The notes under the pieces were generated by a model. The model had not been told where the DNA came from. It did no database searches and was given only the letters and a program-made list of their open reading frames with translations. The translations under genes and the position numbers were made by a program. Positions 9,988 through 19,264 of a DNA stretch of 64,000 bases are shown here, piece after piece. Each line of letters opens with the position of its first letter. The stretch's first letter is position 1. This stretch comes from Bog-473 sp963821755. GTDB lineage: Bacteria; Actinomycetota; Acidimicrobiia; Acidimicrobiales; RAAP-2. Location of the stretch: NCBI GenBank assembly GCA_963821755.1, contig CAWGEX010000004.1:248001-312000 (forward strand), given 5' to 3'.

Positions 9988-10284
9988 GTGGAACCCGTTG
10001 AACAGATCGAAGGTTGGTACACGGACCCTTACCAGCGACACCAAGCCCGATGGATGTCGCAGGGAAAGCCGACCCATTTGGTCCGCGACGACGGGGTTGA
10101 GGGCAGCGATCCTGTTACCGACGAACCGTTTGGCGTCGACCCCGAGCCGATCAGGGGCGACGAGAGTTCGCCCCACGACGGCTCCGACCTGCTCAGGGCC
10201 GACGACCAGCAACGAGAGGCCCCGTACACGGCCGATGACGCCGCCCGCGGGGCCTGGGACGCCTTCGACCAGAGCAATCCCTAG
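9988..10284 (+). CDS. Small soluble DUF2510-like paralogue
   Basis: A 98-residue acidic protein. Its first 35 residues (IEGWYTDPYQRHQARWMSQG) parallel those of the upstream gene: GW(F/Y)xDP, H-x-AR, S-x-GK, T-x-LVRD. It lacks the membrane helix, and the rest is Asp/Glu-rich and probably disordered. The GTG start is preceded by GAGGG nine bases upstream, and the stop of the previous gene is nine bases away, so the two are co-transcribed. Function unknown. Confidence 0.6.
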   Translation: MEPVEQIEGWYTDPYQRHQARWMSQGKPTHLVRDDGVEGSDPVTDEPFGVDPEPIRGDESSPHDGSDLLRADDQQREAPYTADDAARGAWDAFDQSNP

Positions 10285-10347
10285 ACGCACTCAGCGCCCC
10301 GACCACGACCGCGTTCAACTCTGTCGGGCGGGTGGGACGGGCCCCGT

Positions 10348-12051
10348 TCAAATGGATGGGGGCAGTAATGACGTCAGGGACTGGAACAGCAGGTAGAGGC
10401 CAGCCGCCCAGACCGGCACCAGGATGAGCCACCGGCCGGAGCCCCCGTACCAGCCGCGGAAGCGACGGTTGCCAACCCCCAGGAGCGACAGGAGCCCGAC
10501 CTCCAGCAGGACAATCGGGAGTAGGGCCCAATTCCAACTGGCCGTGTCCGGGTTCACCACGTGGTAGGCCACCGTCTGGGTCTTCGCGGCCGAATGGGAT
10601 CGCTGTCGCAGTTCTCCCACCACGATGAGACGCTGCGTCGCCGAGTACTCGGGATTGCACGTGGTCAGGGTGACCCGGTTGTCTCCGAAGTCATTGAGTA
10701 CCGCCACATCGCTCGGCGACACCGCGACAGGGTTCTGTGACACGACGTAGCGCAGGACCCGACCAGACGTAGTGGTCAGGACGATGACATCACCATGGGC
10801 CATCTGACCAAGCCGGTTGAATGGTGCGCCCTGGGTTGTGCGATGGCCGGCGATCGCCACGTTGCCGGCCTGCCCGGGCAATGCGGTACCGATGTAGTGG
10901 CCGGGGCCCTTGTCGAGATCACCTTCGGCTGTTCCCATGACCACGTACTGGTCAAGACCGATTTTGGGGATCTGCAGCCTCGCGATCACCGAACCCTCGG
11001 CGGGCTGGGGCAGGTTCGCCGTCGCGGCAATGAGACTCGGACCGGACTTGGGTGGCGTCACGTGATGATGGGCCGCCACTTCGGCCTGGAATTGACTCTG
11101 CAGGGTGGCTTGCGCGTGGTGCTGGGCGATGGCCGTACCCCACAGCTGCCAGCCCACGAAGAGCAGGATGATCACCCCGATATTCCTGATCCACGTGAAC
11201 ACCGTCGCCAATCGGGGACGGTGTCGACGCACCCGCTTGGGTTTCTCTCCCGGTGCCGATGAGTCGACGGGCGGCGCGAGCTCTTGACCCGCCTCTTGCT
11301 CTGGGGCTGAGACCGTTGGAACATGAAGTTGCGTCGCGGTGCCATCGGACACTGACTGCTCGTCTACCCACACCACCTGCGTACGCACTTGGCCGGCATT
11401 CACGTCAGCCGGTGATGGTGGCGGGGGTGGTGGTGGTTCGGCGACCGGTTGCGGCCGCACGGTCTCGACGGGAGGTGCGGAAACGGGCGCCTCGTCGACG
11501 GGAACCACTGGTGGCGGCGGGGGTGGCGGTTCGGCGATCGGTTGCGGCCGGACGGTCTCGACGGGAGGTGAGGAAACGGGCGCCTCGTCGACGGGAACTG
11601 CTGCGGGTGGGGGCGGCGGTGGCCGATAGATCGGCTCGGCAGTGGGTGCCTGGGTCGGTGGCGCGGGCTCGATGATGGGCCCGATGCTGCGGCGTTCAGG
11701 CCTCTGACCAGGAGGGATGCGTTCCAATACGGAAGCATCGGCCATCAGATCGGCGCCGTCGGGCAACGCCATCGGAGCAGCGCCGAGACCGCGCATCTCG
11801 ACCAGCGCGGCCGTGATCATGGACCCGATCCGCTCATGCGAGGGGGTGCCCTCCCCCGCCTGCCGAATGACGTCCCAGTCGACGTCCGGTACGTCATTTC
11901 CCGACTGGTGCCGGGCGACAGCCCGCACATGCGCCACTAGGAGCTCGACAAAGCGACGCGACAGGTCCACTGGCTGCAGGCGCGAGACATCCTCGGGGCC
12001 CGGCGACCGGTGGGCGCCGGTCGCGGCATCACCGTTCTGTGTCACAGACAT
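10348..12051 (-). CDS. Class E sortase with long Pro-rich cytoplasmic region
   Basis: A 567-residue sortase, a membrane transpeptidase that cuts LAxTG/LPxTG-type signals and joins proteins to the cell wall. The catalytic His is in NVAIAGHRTTQGAPFNRL, the Cys in VTLTTCNPEYSATQRLIV, and the Arg follows in QRLIV; the TLTTCNP and PGQxGN contexts match class E. Architecture: a 60-residue N-terminal module shared with the GH18-like protein at 32553, about 170 residues of proline-rich repeats, a basic stretch (KPKRVRRHRPR), one membrane helix, the sortase domain, then two further membrane helices. Class E enzymes prefer LAxTG, matching the LAVTG and LANTG tails of upstream genes. It is the last gene of the operon, 23 bases after the exosortase. 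Confidence 0.9.
   Translation of the reverse strand: MSVTQNGDAATGAHRSPGPEDVSRLQPVDLSRRFVELLVAHVRAVARHQSGNDVPDVDWDVIRQAGEGTPSHERIGSMITAALVEMRGLGAAPMALPDGADLMADASVLERIPPGQRPERRSIGPIIEPAPPTQAPTAEPIYRPPPPPPAAVPVDEAPVSSPPVETVRPQPIAEPPPPPPPVVPVDEAPVSAPPVETVRPQPVAEPPPPPPPSPADVNAGQVRTQVVWVDEQSVSDGTATQLHVPTVSAPEQEAGQELAPPVDSSAPGEKPKRVRRHRPRLATVFTWIRNIGVIILLFVGWQLWGTAIAQHHAQATLQSQFQAEVAAHHHVTPPKSGPSLIAATANLPQPAEGSVIARLQIPKIGLDQYVVMGTAEGDLDKGPGHYIGTALPGQAGNVAIAGHRTTQGAPFNRLGQMAHGDVIVLTTTSGRVLRYVVSQNPVAVSPSDVAVLNDFGDNRVTLTTCNPEYSATQRLIVVGELRQRSHSAAKTQTVAYHVVNPDTASWNWALLPIVLLEVGLLSLLGVGNRRFRGWYGGSGRWLILVPVWAAGLYLLFQSLTSLLPPSI
11413..11598 (-). repeat. 93-bp in-frame tandem duplication in sortase gene
   Basis: Two near-identical 31-codon units encode VPVDEAPVS(S/A)PPVETV followed by RPQP(I/V)AEPPPPPPP. 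Matching DNA, for example CTCGTCGACGGGAAC on the plus strand, recurs exactly 93 bases apart (11491 and 11584). It extends the disordered proline-rich region before the membrane helix. Copy number may vary between strains. Confidence 0.8.
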
Positions 12052-12074
12052 GGAATCATTGCGGGCCGACGCAC

Positions 12075-13856
12075 TCAGACCGTGCGGTGATCAAGCAGCT
12101 TGGCGCTCTTGGCGGCTTGGTCGTGAATCAATTCGCGCGCATAGGCCACCAGGAAATCGCGGTTCTCGAGCAATGTCAGCTCTTGTGGATTTGATGAACT
12201 GAGATTCCCGGCGAGACTCCTGATCCCCGCCTGTTGACCCTCGGTTGCCGGCGCGATGAGTCCGTGCTGGTTTTGGACGTAGAGCACGACTCGCTCATAG
12301 GTCGTGCCGGTTTGGGACTTCACCGGCAGGATCCAATAGACGATCGACCAGCTGCCGTACTGCTGGGACGTGTAGGCCAAGGTTTGACCGGTCAATCCGC
12401 CACCGAGACTCACCAGGGAGACATTCGCCAGTGAGTAGCCATGGAACGTATAGCACTGTTCAACCCCGAAGGCGGAGAACGTCTGAAGGTCCGGGGTATT
12501 GATCACATCGGCCACCACCTCGGTCGTCGCGTGAAGGTCACCGCCGGTGCGCGGGTAGAAGGTGTAGCGGTTCCATTGGGAAAGATCTCCGAACAGCGGT
12601 TTGGCCCATCCGAAGGTCGCCTCGTATTGGCTCTGCCATCCGACCGGTGTCACTGGGAGGTTGATAAACGAGACCACCTTGCTCTGCCCTGCCACATCGG
12701 CCACCAAATTGTACGAACGCAATCCGAGGTTGTTCACGCCGATGAATATGCTCAGCACGAGAACCACCACCACCGCGGCGTAGACCCTCGGCACAGCGAT
12801 CGTGGGCGTGCGGTTGGATTTCGCTGTCGCCGGCATCGCGTCGGACGAGACCGAATCGCGTGAGGAAGCCATTCCCCCAAGGCCGATGTGCATCCCCAAT
12901 GGCTTGATGCACAAGATCATGATGCACACCCCGAAGGAGAAGGTCAGGAGACCAATGAACGGGTGCAGGACATTGATGGCGATTTTCTCGCCGAAGTGTT
13001 CGCCGGCCCAGAAGATGAAGGTGATCCGACCCAGATTGATGATCCACAGCAAGAGCATGCCGCCAAGGAGCCAGAGACATTTGCGCAACCATGGGCCGCG
13101 CACGATTGCCGCAAAAGCCGCTCCGACCAGGAGAAATCCAACCACGCTGCTCACTCCCGAGCACGCCGACACCACGCTGAGAGTGAACCGATGGCCGTGG
13201 TGGACGATGGCGTACACGGTGTTGTCGAGACTCGGGACCGGCTTGGCCACCGGGATGAAGCGGAGGATGTGGGCGATACCAAACAAGGTGGCGGACGTGA
13301 ACGCATTGAGGAGGCGCAGCAGCACCGAGGTGTAGGGGTAGGGCCACGCCAAGAAGAGAAAACAGACGGCCAGCTTTTGTCGCCAGAGCACGCGGAGTCC
13401 GAAGATGACCGCCACCGCCCCGGCCACAAAGAACGGAAGCGTGAGCAAGTCAATCCGCCACACCCAGAACATGGCGGACAGCTTGGCCGGCAGAAGGTAG
13501 TTCACCATGAGGGCGGCGCCCATCAACGGAATGCCCACGATGTAGTCGGTCTGGCGGTCATGGATCTCTGGCTCCGGCCGCACCGGCTGACCGTGCACCG
13601 CGGCCAGGGCGAGCGAGATCAACGGGACCAGGCCCACGTACGCCAGTGGGGTGTTCAACCCAGCCAACTGCCAGAGTGTGGTGAGCGAGTAGTTGTAGGC
13701 CACCACCACCGCGCCCAGCAGGACGGTCATTTGCACGATCGTTCGGACTCTCGACGGCGCGTCGCTCCACCACTTTTGGGGTACCGCCATCAGGTTGAAC
13801 AATGAGCTCCGGACCGATCGTGGCGGCAGTGCGGTCGGGGGTGGCTGATGGCTCAT
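12075..13856 (-). CDS. Exosortase with fused EpsI-like domain
   Basis: A 593-residue polytopic membrane protein. About residues 40-340 form the exosortase/archaeosortase fold with its three catalytic residues: Cys in SACSGVSSVVGF, Arg in WIINLGRITF and His in LHPFIG. These enzymes cut PEP-CTERM-like C-terminal signals and are unrelated in fold to sortases. After a further membrane segment near residue 365, the last ~200 residues are extracytoplasmic and resemble EpsI, the usual exosortase partner (YEATFGWAKPLFGDLSQWNR, CYTFHGYSLANV, WSIVYWILPVK). GGGAGG nine bases before the ATG supports the start. It lies between pstB and the class E sortase. A likely client is the PEVP-tailed protein at 26507. 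I would not assign an Xrt subtype. Confidence 0.88.
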   Translation of the reverse strand: MSHQPPPTALPPRSVRSSLFNLMAVPQKWWSDAPSRVRTIVQMTVLLGAVVVAYNYSLTTLWQLAGLNTPLAYVGLVPLISLALAAVHGQPVRPEPEIHDRQTDYIVGIPLMGAALMVNYLLPAKLSAMFWVWRIDLLTLPFFVAGAVAVIFGLRVLWRQKLAVCFLFLAWPYPYTSVLLRLLNAFTSATLFGIAHILRFIPVAKPVPSLDNTVYAIVHHGHRFTLSVVSACSGVSSVVGFLLVGAAFAAIVRGPWLRKCLWLLGGMLLLWIINLGRITFIFWAGEHFGEKIAINVLHPFIGLLTFSFGVCIMILCIKPLGMHIGLGGMASSRDSVSSDAMPATAKSNRTPTIAVPRVYAAVVVVLVLSIFIGVNNLGLRSYNLVADVAGQSKVVSFINLPVTPVGWQSQYEATFGWAKPLFGDLSQWNRYTFYPRTGGDLHATTEVVADVINTPDLQTFSAFGVEQCYTFHGYSLANVSLVSLGGGLTGQTLAYTSQQYGSWSIVYWILPVKSQTGTTYERVVLYVQNQHGLIAPATEGQQAGIRSLAGNLSSSNPQELTLLENRDFLVAYARELIHDQAAKSAKLLDHRTV

Positions 13857-13926
13857 CGGCTCGTGCCTCCCATTGGTGGTGCCGTCGAAGGTCCGTGCGA
13901 CGGGCCGGTGTGCCGGGTCATCTCAG

Positions 13927-14769
13927 CTAACCGAAGACGCCGTGGACGTAGTCGGACGTACGAGGGTCGATCGGATCGTTGAAGACCCGCTCCGTGGGAC
14001 CCGCTTCGACGATGTGGCCCGGCTCACCCTCCCCGTCGACGAGGAAGAGCGCGCAATTGTGGGACACCCGCTGGGCCTGTTGCATGTTGTGCGTGACGAT
14101 GACAATGGTGACGTCCTCGCAGAGCTCCTTGATGGTGCCCTCGATCACACTGGTCGAAATGGGGTCCAGTGCCGAGCACGGCTCGTCCATCAGGAGGACC
14201 CGAGGTCGCACCGCCAGGGATCGCGCGATGCACAATCGCTGCAACTGGCCCCCGGAGAGCGCGGCCCCTGACTCGTTGAGTCGATTGCGCGTTTCGCGCC
14301 AGAGCCCGGCCCGCTCGAGGCACTCCCGGACGAGCGCGTCCGGATTGGCGACCTTGGTGCCCGACAATCGCAGTCCCGACAGGACGTTCTGTGCAATCGT
14401 CATTGAGGGAAACGGATTCGGTCGCTGGAAGACCATGCCGATGCGCAGGCGGGTCTCGGTGACTCGGAGCGCCGACCCGTAGACATCGATGTCATCGAGA
14501 TGCACCGACCCGGCGAGGGCCGCACTGGGAATCAGCTCGTGCATCCGGTTGAGGATGCGCAGGAAGGTGGACTTACCGCAGCCGGAGGGGCCGATCAGAG
14601 CGGTCACCTTACGAGGCTCCATGGTGAGGGTGACGCGTTCGAGCACCTTGTTGCTCCCGAACCAGGCGCTGACGTTGGTCGCCTGCAGCGAGGACGGACT
14701 GCGCCGCGGTGCTGCCCCTGCCACACCCTCCGGCGCCGGTGGCGGCCCAGCCGTGGCCAGCTGCGTCAT
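13927..14769 (-). CDS. pstB: PstB-like ABC transporter ATPase
   Basis: A 280-residue PstB-type ATPase. Walker A is GPSGCGKST, the Q-loop VFQRPNPFPSMTIAQNV, the ABC signature LSGGQLQRLCIAR, Walker B VLLMDEPCSALDP and the switch histidine IVIVTHNMQQAQRVS. The PstB-specific RILNRMHELIP and FQRPNPF are present. A ~35-residue Ala/Pro-rich N-terminus precedes the domain. It would energise the PstC/PstA pair encoded upstream in the same operon. It starts 115 bases after the PstS-like gene, and 70 bases separate its stop from the exosortase ATG. The plus-strand operon at 52.6 kb encodes a second PstB. Confidence 0.9.
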   Translation of the reverse strand: MTQLATAGPPPAPEGVAGAAPRRSPSSLQATNVSAWFGSNKVLERVTLTMEPRKVTALIGPSGCGKSTFLRILNRMHELIPSAALAGSVHLDDIDVYGSALRVTETRLRIGMVFQRPNPFPSMTIAQNVLSGLRLSGTKVANPDALVRECLERAGLWRETRNRLNESGAALSGGQLQRLCIARSLAVRPRVLLMDEPCSALDPISTSVIEGTIKELCEDVTIVIVTHNMQQAQRVSHNCALFLVDGEGEPGHIVEAGPTERVFNDPIDPRTSDYVHGVFG

Positions 14770-14884
14770 CGGAGCACCGGCACGTTGTCGACAAGTCTCA
14801 CGATCCCTCCCAGGAGCATGTGCCAGGGCGGGATGCCGCTGGGTCCTTCCACTGATACGGCTGTCATGTGGCGGGTCGGTGACG

Positions 14885-16399
14885 TCATCGCGCTGCCCGC
14901 CGCCGCAGCAGACGCCGGGCTCCTTCGCCAAGGACCAGGAGGGCGACACCCAATCCGGCCAAGGGCAGCGGATCCGAGCCGGTGACGGCCAGGGCGCCGC
15001 CGGACGACCCGCTCCCGCTGCCGCCACCCGAACCGCCCGTGCCGGTGGCGTTCGAGGCGGTGCCCGCCGTGCCGGCGGTGGGCGCCGGCGTCGTGGCGCC
15101 GACCGCCGGATCGGCGGCCGCTTCGACGTTGAGCTGCCCAGCCACCTTTAGTCCAGCGCTCACCATGGCCGTGGTGGCCGGCGCTGACTCCAGCGAGGCA
15201 ATGTCCTTCTGGCCCGTCCCCCCGAGGGCAAAGCGGATGAACTGGGCCAGGGCCGTCGCCTTGGCCGCCGAGAGGCCATTGGTGGGCACGACCAGGTAGC
15301 TCTGCAACATGAGGGCGCTGTTGTACGCCGCCGCGTCCGTGGCGCTGGAGGTGAAGGTGACCAGGTTGTTGGTGGTCGGGTCCGCGGTGGCCGCCAGCGT
15401 GGCGTCGGCCTCCGAGGCCGCTGCCGCTGCCGCAGTCGGAGCCACGAACGAGCCCTGGTCGTTCTGGATCGCCGCGGTGGGGAGGTCCCAGGTCACCCCG
15501 AGCGGAGCCCCGGTCCAGTCGGCGGACACCGGGACGGCCGCCCCCAGCGCAAGGAGGGACGCCTGGGTGCTCGGGGCATTGGTCTGCGAGTTGATGGCGA
15601 TGACTTTTCCGAGCAGCGATTCGTCCCCACCGGGGATGGTCGGTTTCGAATAGGGCCAGACCTGGCTCGGGGTGGGGTCGACCGTCAGGGCGGTGCCGTT
15701 GGTCTTCGCGTTTTGGAGACCGGCCAGAAACGTCGCCTTGGACGCTGTCGTGCTGTCGAGGTAGGACATCATTTGGAAGTTCTCCATGGTCGGGTCGAGA
15801 TTGGCCCAAAGAGAAATCGGGACGGCATCAGCGGACGTTCCCGGGGTGGAGCACTGGATCCGTGCATCTCCCCAGCTGAGCAGCGGGCTCGAGGCGTCGA
15901 ATCCGAAGATGTCGCTCAATTGCGTCAGCGTCAGCGGAATGTGCTGGCAGTACTGGGTCGAATTGATGGTGGGGCTGCCCGAGTAGGTGTTATTCGGGAC
16001 GAGGGTCACCACCGCCACCGGCGCGGCGGCAAACGGCACGTAGGCAAAGGAGCGCCCGTTGGCCTTCGCCGTGGCCGCCTCGGCGTCGGTCAGCTTCCGC
16101 TCGGTGACGGCGAAGTCGGCGCCGAAGGTGTTCGGTGCGGTGCCGATGAAATCCGCGATGGCGGCATCGTTGTCCACGTCGGTGTACGAACCGAATTCAG
16201 GAGCCAGTGCCGCGCCGTCGTCTTTGAGCAATTTGTCCATGACGGGCACCATGGCGCCTCCACCCTCCCCGAGGACGGTGTCGGCGGGCGGGGACGCAGC
16301 GTGCGCCGGAGCCGACGGAGCGGCCAGTCCACCCGATGCCACGAGGACCAATCCCCCGACGGCCAACGCCATCCGGCGCGCCCGGGTTGGGTTGCTCAT
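14885..16399 (-). CDS. PstS-like binding protein with LAVTG sorting signal
   Basis: A 504-residue secreted protein. The signal peptide (about residues 1-30) ends APAHA. The body has type II periplasmic binding features (NSTQYCQHIPLTLTQLSDIF, VWPYSKPTIPG, LVVPTNGLSAAKATALAQFI), but the phosphate-contacting loops are less clear than in the neighbouring PstS. The tail is a Gly/Ser-rich stretch, LAVTG at about residue 470 (14978-14992), a hydrophobic helix and RRLLRRRAAR, a class E sortase signal. Its ATG overlaps the upstream pstS stop as ATGA. Wall anchoring replaces the lipobox common in Gram-positive PstS. The ligand is not proven. Confidence 0.82.
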   Translation of the reverse strand: MSNPTRARRMALAVGGLVLVASGGLAAPSAPAHAASPPADTVLGEGGGAMVPVMDKLLKDDGAALAPEFGSYTDVDNDAAIADFIGTAPNTFGADFAVTERKLTDAEAATAKANGRSFAYVPFAAAPVAVVTLVPNNTYSGSPTINSTQYCQHIPLTLTQLSDIFGFDASSPLLSWGDARIQCSTPGTSADAVPISLWANLDPTMENFQMMSYLDSTTASKATFLAGLQNAKTNGTALTVDPTPSQVWPYSKPTIPGGDESLLGKVIAINSQTNAPSTQASLLALGAAVPVSADWTGAPLGVTWDLPTAAIQNDQGSFVAPTAAAAAASEADATLAATADPTTNNLVTFTSSATDAAAYNSALMLQSYLVVPTNGLSAAKATALAQFIRFALGGTGQKDIASLESAPATTAMVSAGLKVAGQLNVEAAADPAVGATTPAPTAGTAGTASNATGTGGSGGGSGSGSSGGALAVTGSDPLPLAGLGVALLVLGEGARRLLRRRAAR

Positions 16400-18054
16400 C
16401 GGGTCGACCTCGGTCGAGTGTGGAGGAAGATGCGTCGTCCGATCCACCCCACCGCCACCAACAGGAGGCCGAAGAGGGTGAGCGGCAGCGGGTCGCCACC
16501 GGTATTGGGCAGTCCGGACGCTCCGGACAGCGAGACCCCCGGGTCAGCCCCGGTTCCCGACCCGTTCGCCGCCAAGGAACTGCCCGATCCGCCGGCCCCG
16601 GTGGCCGTGCCCGAGTTCGGCTTCGGTGGCGCGGCGGTCTGGTTGACGATGCCACAAGTCGGTGTGGTCTGCCCGGCGGCAACCTCTGACGGTGTGAGGT
16701 CTCCGCAAGCGTAGGCGGCCTTCTCGGCCGCCGTGGGGGCGACCGAGCCGGGCACGTTGGTCGTCACGGCGTTGATGCCGTACTGCTCCAGTGAGAGACC
16801 CAGGCTGGCGTAGCCGAAGGTCGGCGCCGCCTGTTGGCCCAGGGTGAGCACGAAGTTGACGAACTCGCTCATGGTCTGCCCCTTGGCCGCCGACCACCCG
16901 GTCGTCGGCGTCAGGAGGTAGCTGTAGGTCGAGGGGTTGTACACGTGGGGACCTTGGCCGTTGAAGTTCAACACGTGGGTGCCGTTGGCCTGCTGGGTGG
17001 CGTAGGCCAGCGCGGATGACACGTCCACCGGCGTCGGAGCGGTGAATTGCCCGCTGGTATTTTTCACCAGGGCCACTCCCTTGCTCGGGTCGCTCCCGTT
17101 GAAGCCGGCCTCGTCGTTGGCGTACTTGACCTGGACCGCCCCCATCGCACCGTTTGTGGTGGCCACATCGCCCGCCACCGCCGTCGTGTTCTGGTCATCG
17201 AGCCCACCCTGGATGCCGGGCCAGTTCGAGTTGGGAGATGTCGCAGAGATGGCCACCCCGTCGGTCGGTCCACCGGATTGCGAGTGCTGTTGGGCCGAGA
17301 AGGCAGCCCACAGTTGCGGTTGCTCGTCGATGCACCATTCCTCGAGCACGTAGTTGGTCCCGGCCGAGTCGCTCTCGGTGACGGGAACCACGGCCAGGTT
17401 CGGGAGCGATGCCCCGGGGTTGTCGCCGGCCAGGGCCGGATCGTTCCAATTCTTGATGCCGCCCGTCAGCAAGGCGCAAGCCGTGAAGCTGGTCAGTTGC
17501 AACGGCTTGTTCAAACCGGGCACGTGGTACATGAAGGCGATCCCACCGGCGGTGATCGGAATGAAGTTGAACGGGAAGCTGGGAGGAGTGGTATCGGTGT
17601 TGCCCACGTAGCCGATGTCGCTCACGGCGTAGTCGGTCGTCTGGTTGGTGAACTCGAAGCGTCCCTGGCCCGAGTTGGAACTGGCGTACCCGACACCCAG
17701 ATTGTAGGGAGACTGTCCCACGTCGTTGACCCACGAGGAGATGGCGGGTGCGGCAAAGGAGGAGCCGGTGCCGTTGATCGTCGCGCCCGTGGCGAGCAGG
17801 CCGTTGCTCGTGATCAATGGGTTCGCCCCGGCACCCTTGGTGGAGTAGGTGGACCGACCGGAGGTGGGCGGGCTCGTCGCCGGGGCGGTGGCCGACGTCG
17901 TGCTGGTCGAGTTGGGCGTCGACGTCATGGGATCGGCTGACGCGGCAGTGACGCCAGCGAAGAGCAGGACCGCGACACCGAAGGCCGATGCACCGGCGCG
18001 CTTCCACATTCCTCTCGGCGACATGTTCCGACGGTTGGGGCTGACGACCTTCAT
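16396..18054 (-). CDS. pstS: PstS-like phosphate-binding protein with LPNTG sorting signal
   Basis: A 552-residue secreted protein. I chose the ATG at 18054 because AAGGAG ends nine bases upstream. The signal peptide ends GVTAASA; a Thr/Ser linker leads to a PstS fold: INGTGSSFAAPAISSWVND, VGYASSNSGQGRFEF, DYAVSDIGY and TESDSAGTNYVLEEW match the phosphate-binding loops. The C-terminus has Gly/Ser repeats, LPNTGGDPLP, a membrane helix and IGRRIFLHTRPRSTR. Unlike most Gram-positive PstS it has no lipobox and should be sortase-anchored. It lies 58 bases after pstA and is coupled (ATGA overlap) to the second binding protein. Confidence 0.88.
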   Translation of the reverse strand: MKVVSPNRRNMSPRGMWKRAGASAFGVAVLLFAGVTAASADPMTSTPNSTSTTSATAPATSPPTSGRSTYSTKGAGANPLITSNGLLATGATINGTGSSFAAPAISSWVNDVGQSPYNLGVGYASSNSGQGRFEFTNQTTDYAVSDIGYVGNTDTTPPSFPFNFIPITAGGIAFMYHVPGLNKPLQLTSFTACALLTGGIKNWNDPALAGDNPGASLPNLAVVPVTESDSAGTNYVLEEWCIDEQPQLWAAFSAQQHSQSGGPTDGVAISATSPNSNWPGIQGGLDDQNTTAVAGDVATTNGAMGAVQVKYANDEAGFNGSDPSKGVALVKNTSGQFTAPTPVDVSSALAYATQQANGTHVLNFNGQGPHVYNPSTYSYLLTPTTGWSAAKGQTMSEFVNFVLTLGQQAAPTFGYASLGLSLEQYGINAVTTNVPGSVAPTAAEKAAYACGDLTPSEVAAGQTTPTCGIVNQTAAPPKPNSGTATGAGGSGSSLAANGSGTGADPGVSLSGASGLPNTGGDPLPLTLFGLLLVAVGWIGRRIFLHTRPRSTR

Positions 18055-18112
18055 GTGCGACATCTCCTTTTCCTTGGTGACTGACAATGACGATGGTTTT
18101 CCACCGGTGGGC

Positions 18113-19264
18113 TCACGCTTCGATCTCCTGCTTCTTGCGTCGCAAGACGTGCCACGGGATCCGCCTCGAGCCCGGGCCTCTCGATCCGATCATCCGGGCC
18201 AGGAGGAACAGGGCCAGCACGACCAGGACGAGCACGAACGACACACCCCAGGCGTCCCTGGTGGCGTTGACACCGGGCTGAAAGATCATTTCGTAGATCC
18301 GTAGCGGGAGGTCGTCCTGTTTGCCGCTGAACGGATTGAAGTTGTACTTCGCGTTGCCCCCGGCGGTGAACAGCACCGGTGCCGTCTCGCCGGCCACGCG
18401 GGCGATGCCCAGGATGACTGCGGTCACCAGCCCGACCCGGGCGGTAGGCAGGATCACTCTGAGCGTCTGGCGCCATTGCGGAGATCCCAGGGCATACGCC
18501 GCCTCTTTCAGTGATCCGGGGACGATGGAGATCACTTCTTGCGCGGCCCGTGTCACGATCGGCAGCATCATGACGGAGAGGGACAACGCCGCCGCGAAGC
18601 CGGTTTGGCCTGCCTCCTTCTGCGGGACGACCCACAGGAGGTAGATGAAGAGGCCGGCGATGATGGCCGGGGACCCCGACATGGCATCAACGACGTTGCT
18701 CACCACCGTGGCGAACACATTGCGGTTGTTGACCAGGTATGTCGCAGTGAGCACGCCCAGGGGCACCGTGAAGAGCGTGGCCAGTCCCACCTGTTCGACG
18801 GTGCCCACGATCGCCGCCCCGGCACCGACCGCGGTGACGGGCGCGGTGGCCGTGTAGCCGGAGAAGTCCGCCACGAAGAAGTGCGGGAAATCAGCCAGTG
18901 CGACGGCTGCGCCCTTGATGATCACATAGCCGATCACGCCGATGAGCGGGACGAAGGCCACCAGTGCCCCGATCCAGATGGCGGTGGTGGCCAACCGGTC
19001 CTTCATCACCAGCACCCCGTGGAGGCGCCAGCAGAGAAGTCCGTAGATGACGAAGAAGGCGGCCGCGATGCACACACCCATTCCGAGAGGACCCGAGATG
19101 CCGGCGATGCTGAAGACCAGCCAGACGATGGCGCTCGCCGACAGGGCTGAACCGACCATCTCGGCCACGACATTCTGGGAAATCGATCGGGTGCGCCGCG
19201 GTCGGTCGCTGGTCGGTCGCTCCTCCGGGAGCGCGACCTCTGGCCGTTCGAGAGTTTGCGTCAT
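18113..19264 (-). CDS. pstA: PstA-type ABC permease
   Basis: A 383-residue inner-membrane permease. After a hydrophilic N-terminus there are two extra helices (residues ~40-90), then the MetI-like PstA core: LVAFVPLIGVIGYVIIKGAAV, VPLGVLTATYLVN, the SGSPAIIAGLFIYLLWV segment and the EAA-type loop EAAYALGSPQWRQTLRVILPTA, followed by GIARVAGETAPVLFTAGG typical of PstA. Its ATG overlaps the pstC stop by one base (TGATG), giving strict coupling. It should pair with PstC and the operon's PstB. Confidence 0.93.
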   Translation of the reverse strand: MTQTLERPEVALPEERPTSDRPRRTRSISQNVVAEMVGSALSASAIVWLVFSIAGISGPLGMGVCIAAAFFVIYGLLCWRLHGVLVMKDRLATTAIWIGALVAFVPLIGVIGYVIIKGAAVALADFPHFFVADFSGYTATAPVTAVGAGAAIVGTVEQVGLATLFTVPLGVLTATYLVNNRNVFATVVSNVVDAMSGSPAIIAGLFIYLLWVVPQKEAGQTGFAAALSLSVMMLPIVTRAAQEVISIVPGSLKEAAYALGSPQWRQTLRVILPTARVGLVTAVILGIARVAGETAPVLFTAGGNAKYNFNPFSGKQDDLPLRIYEMIFQPGVNATRDAWGVSFVLVLVVLALFLLARMIGSRGPGSRRIPWHVLRRKKQEIEA

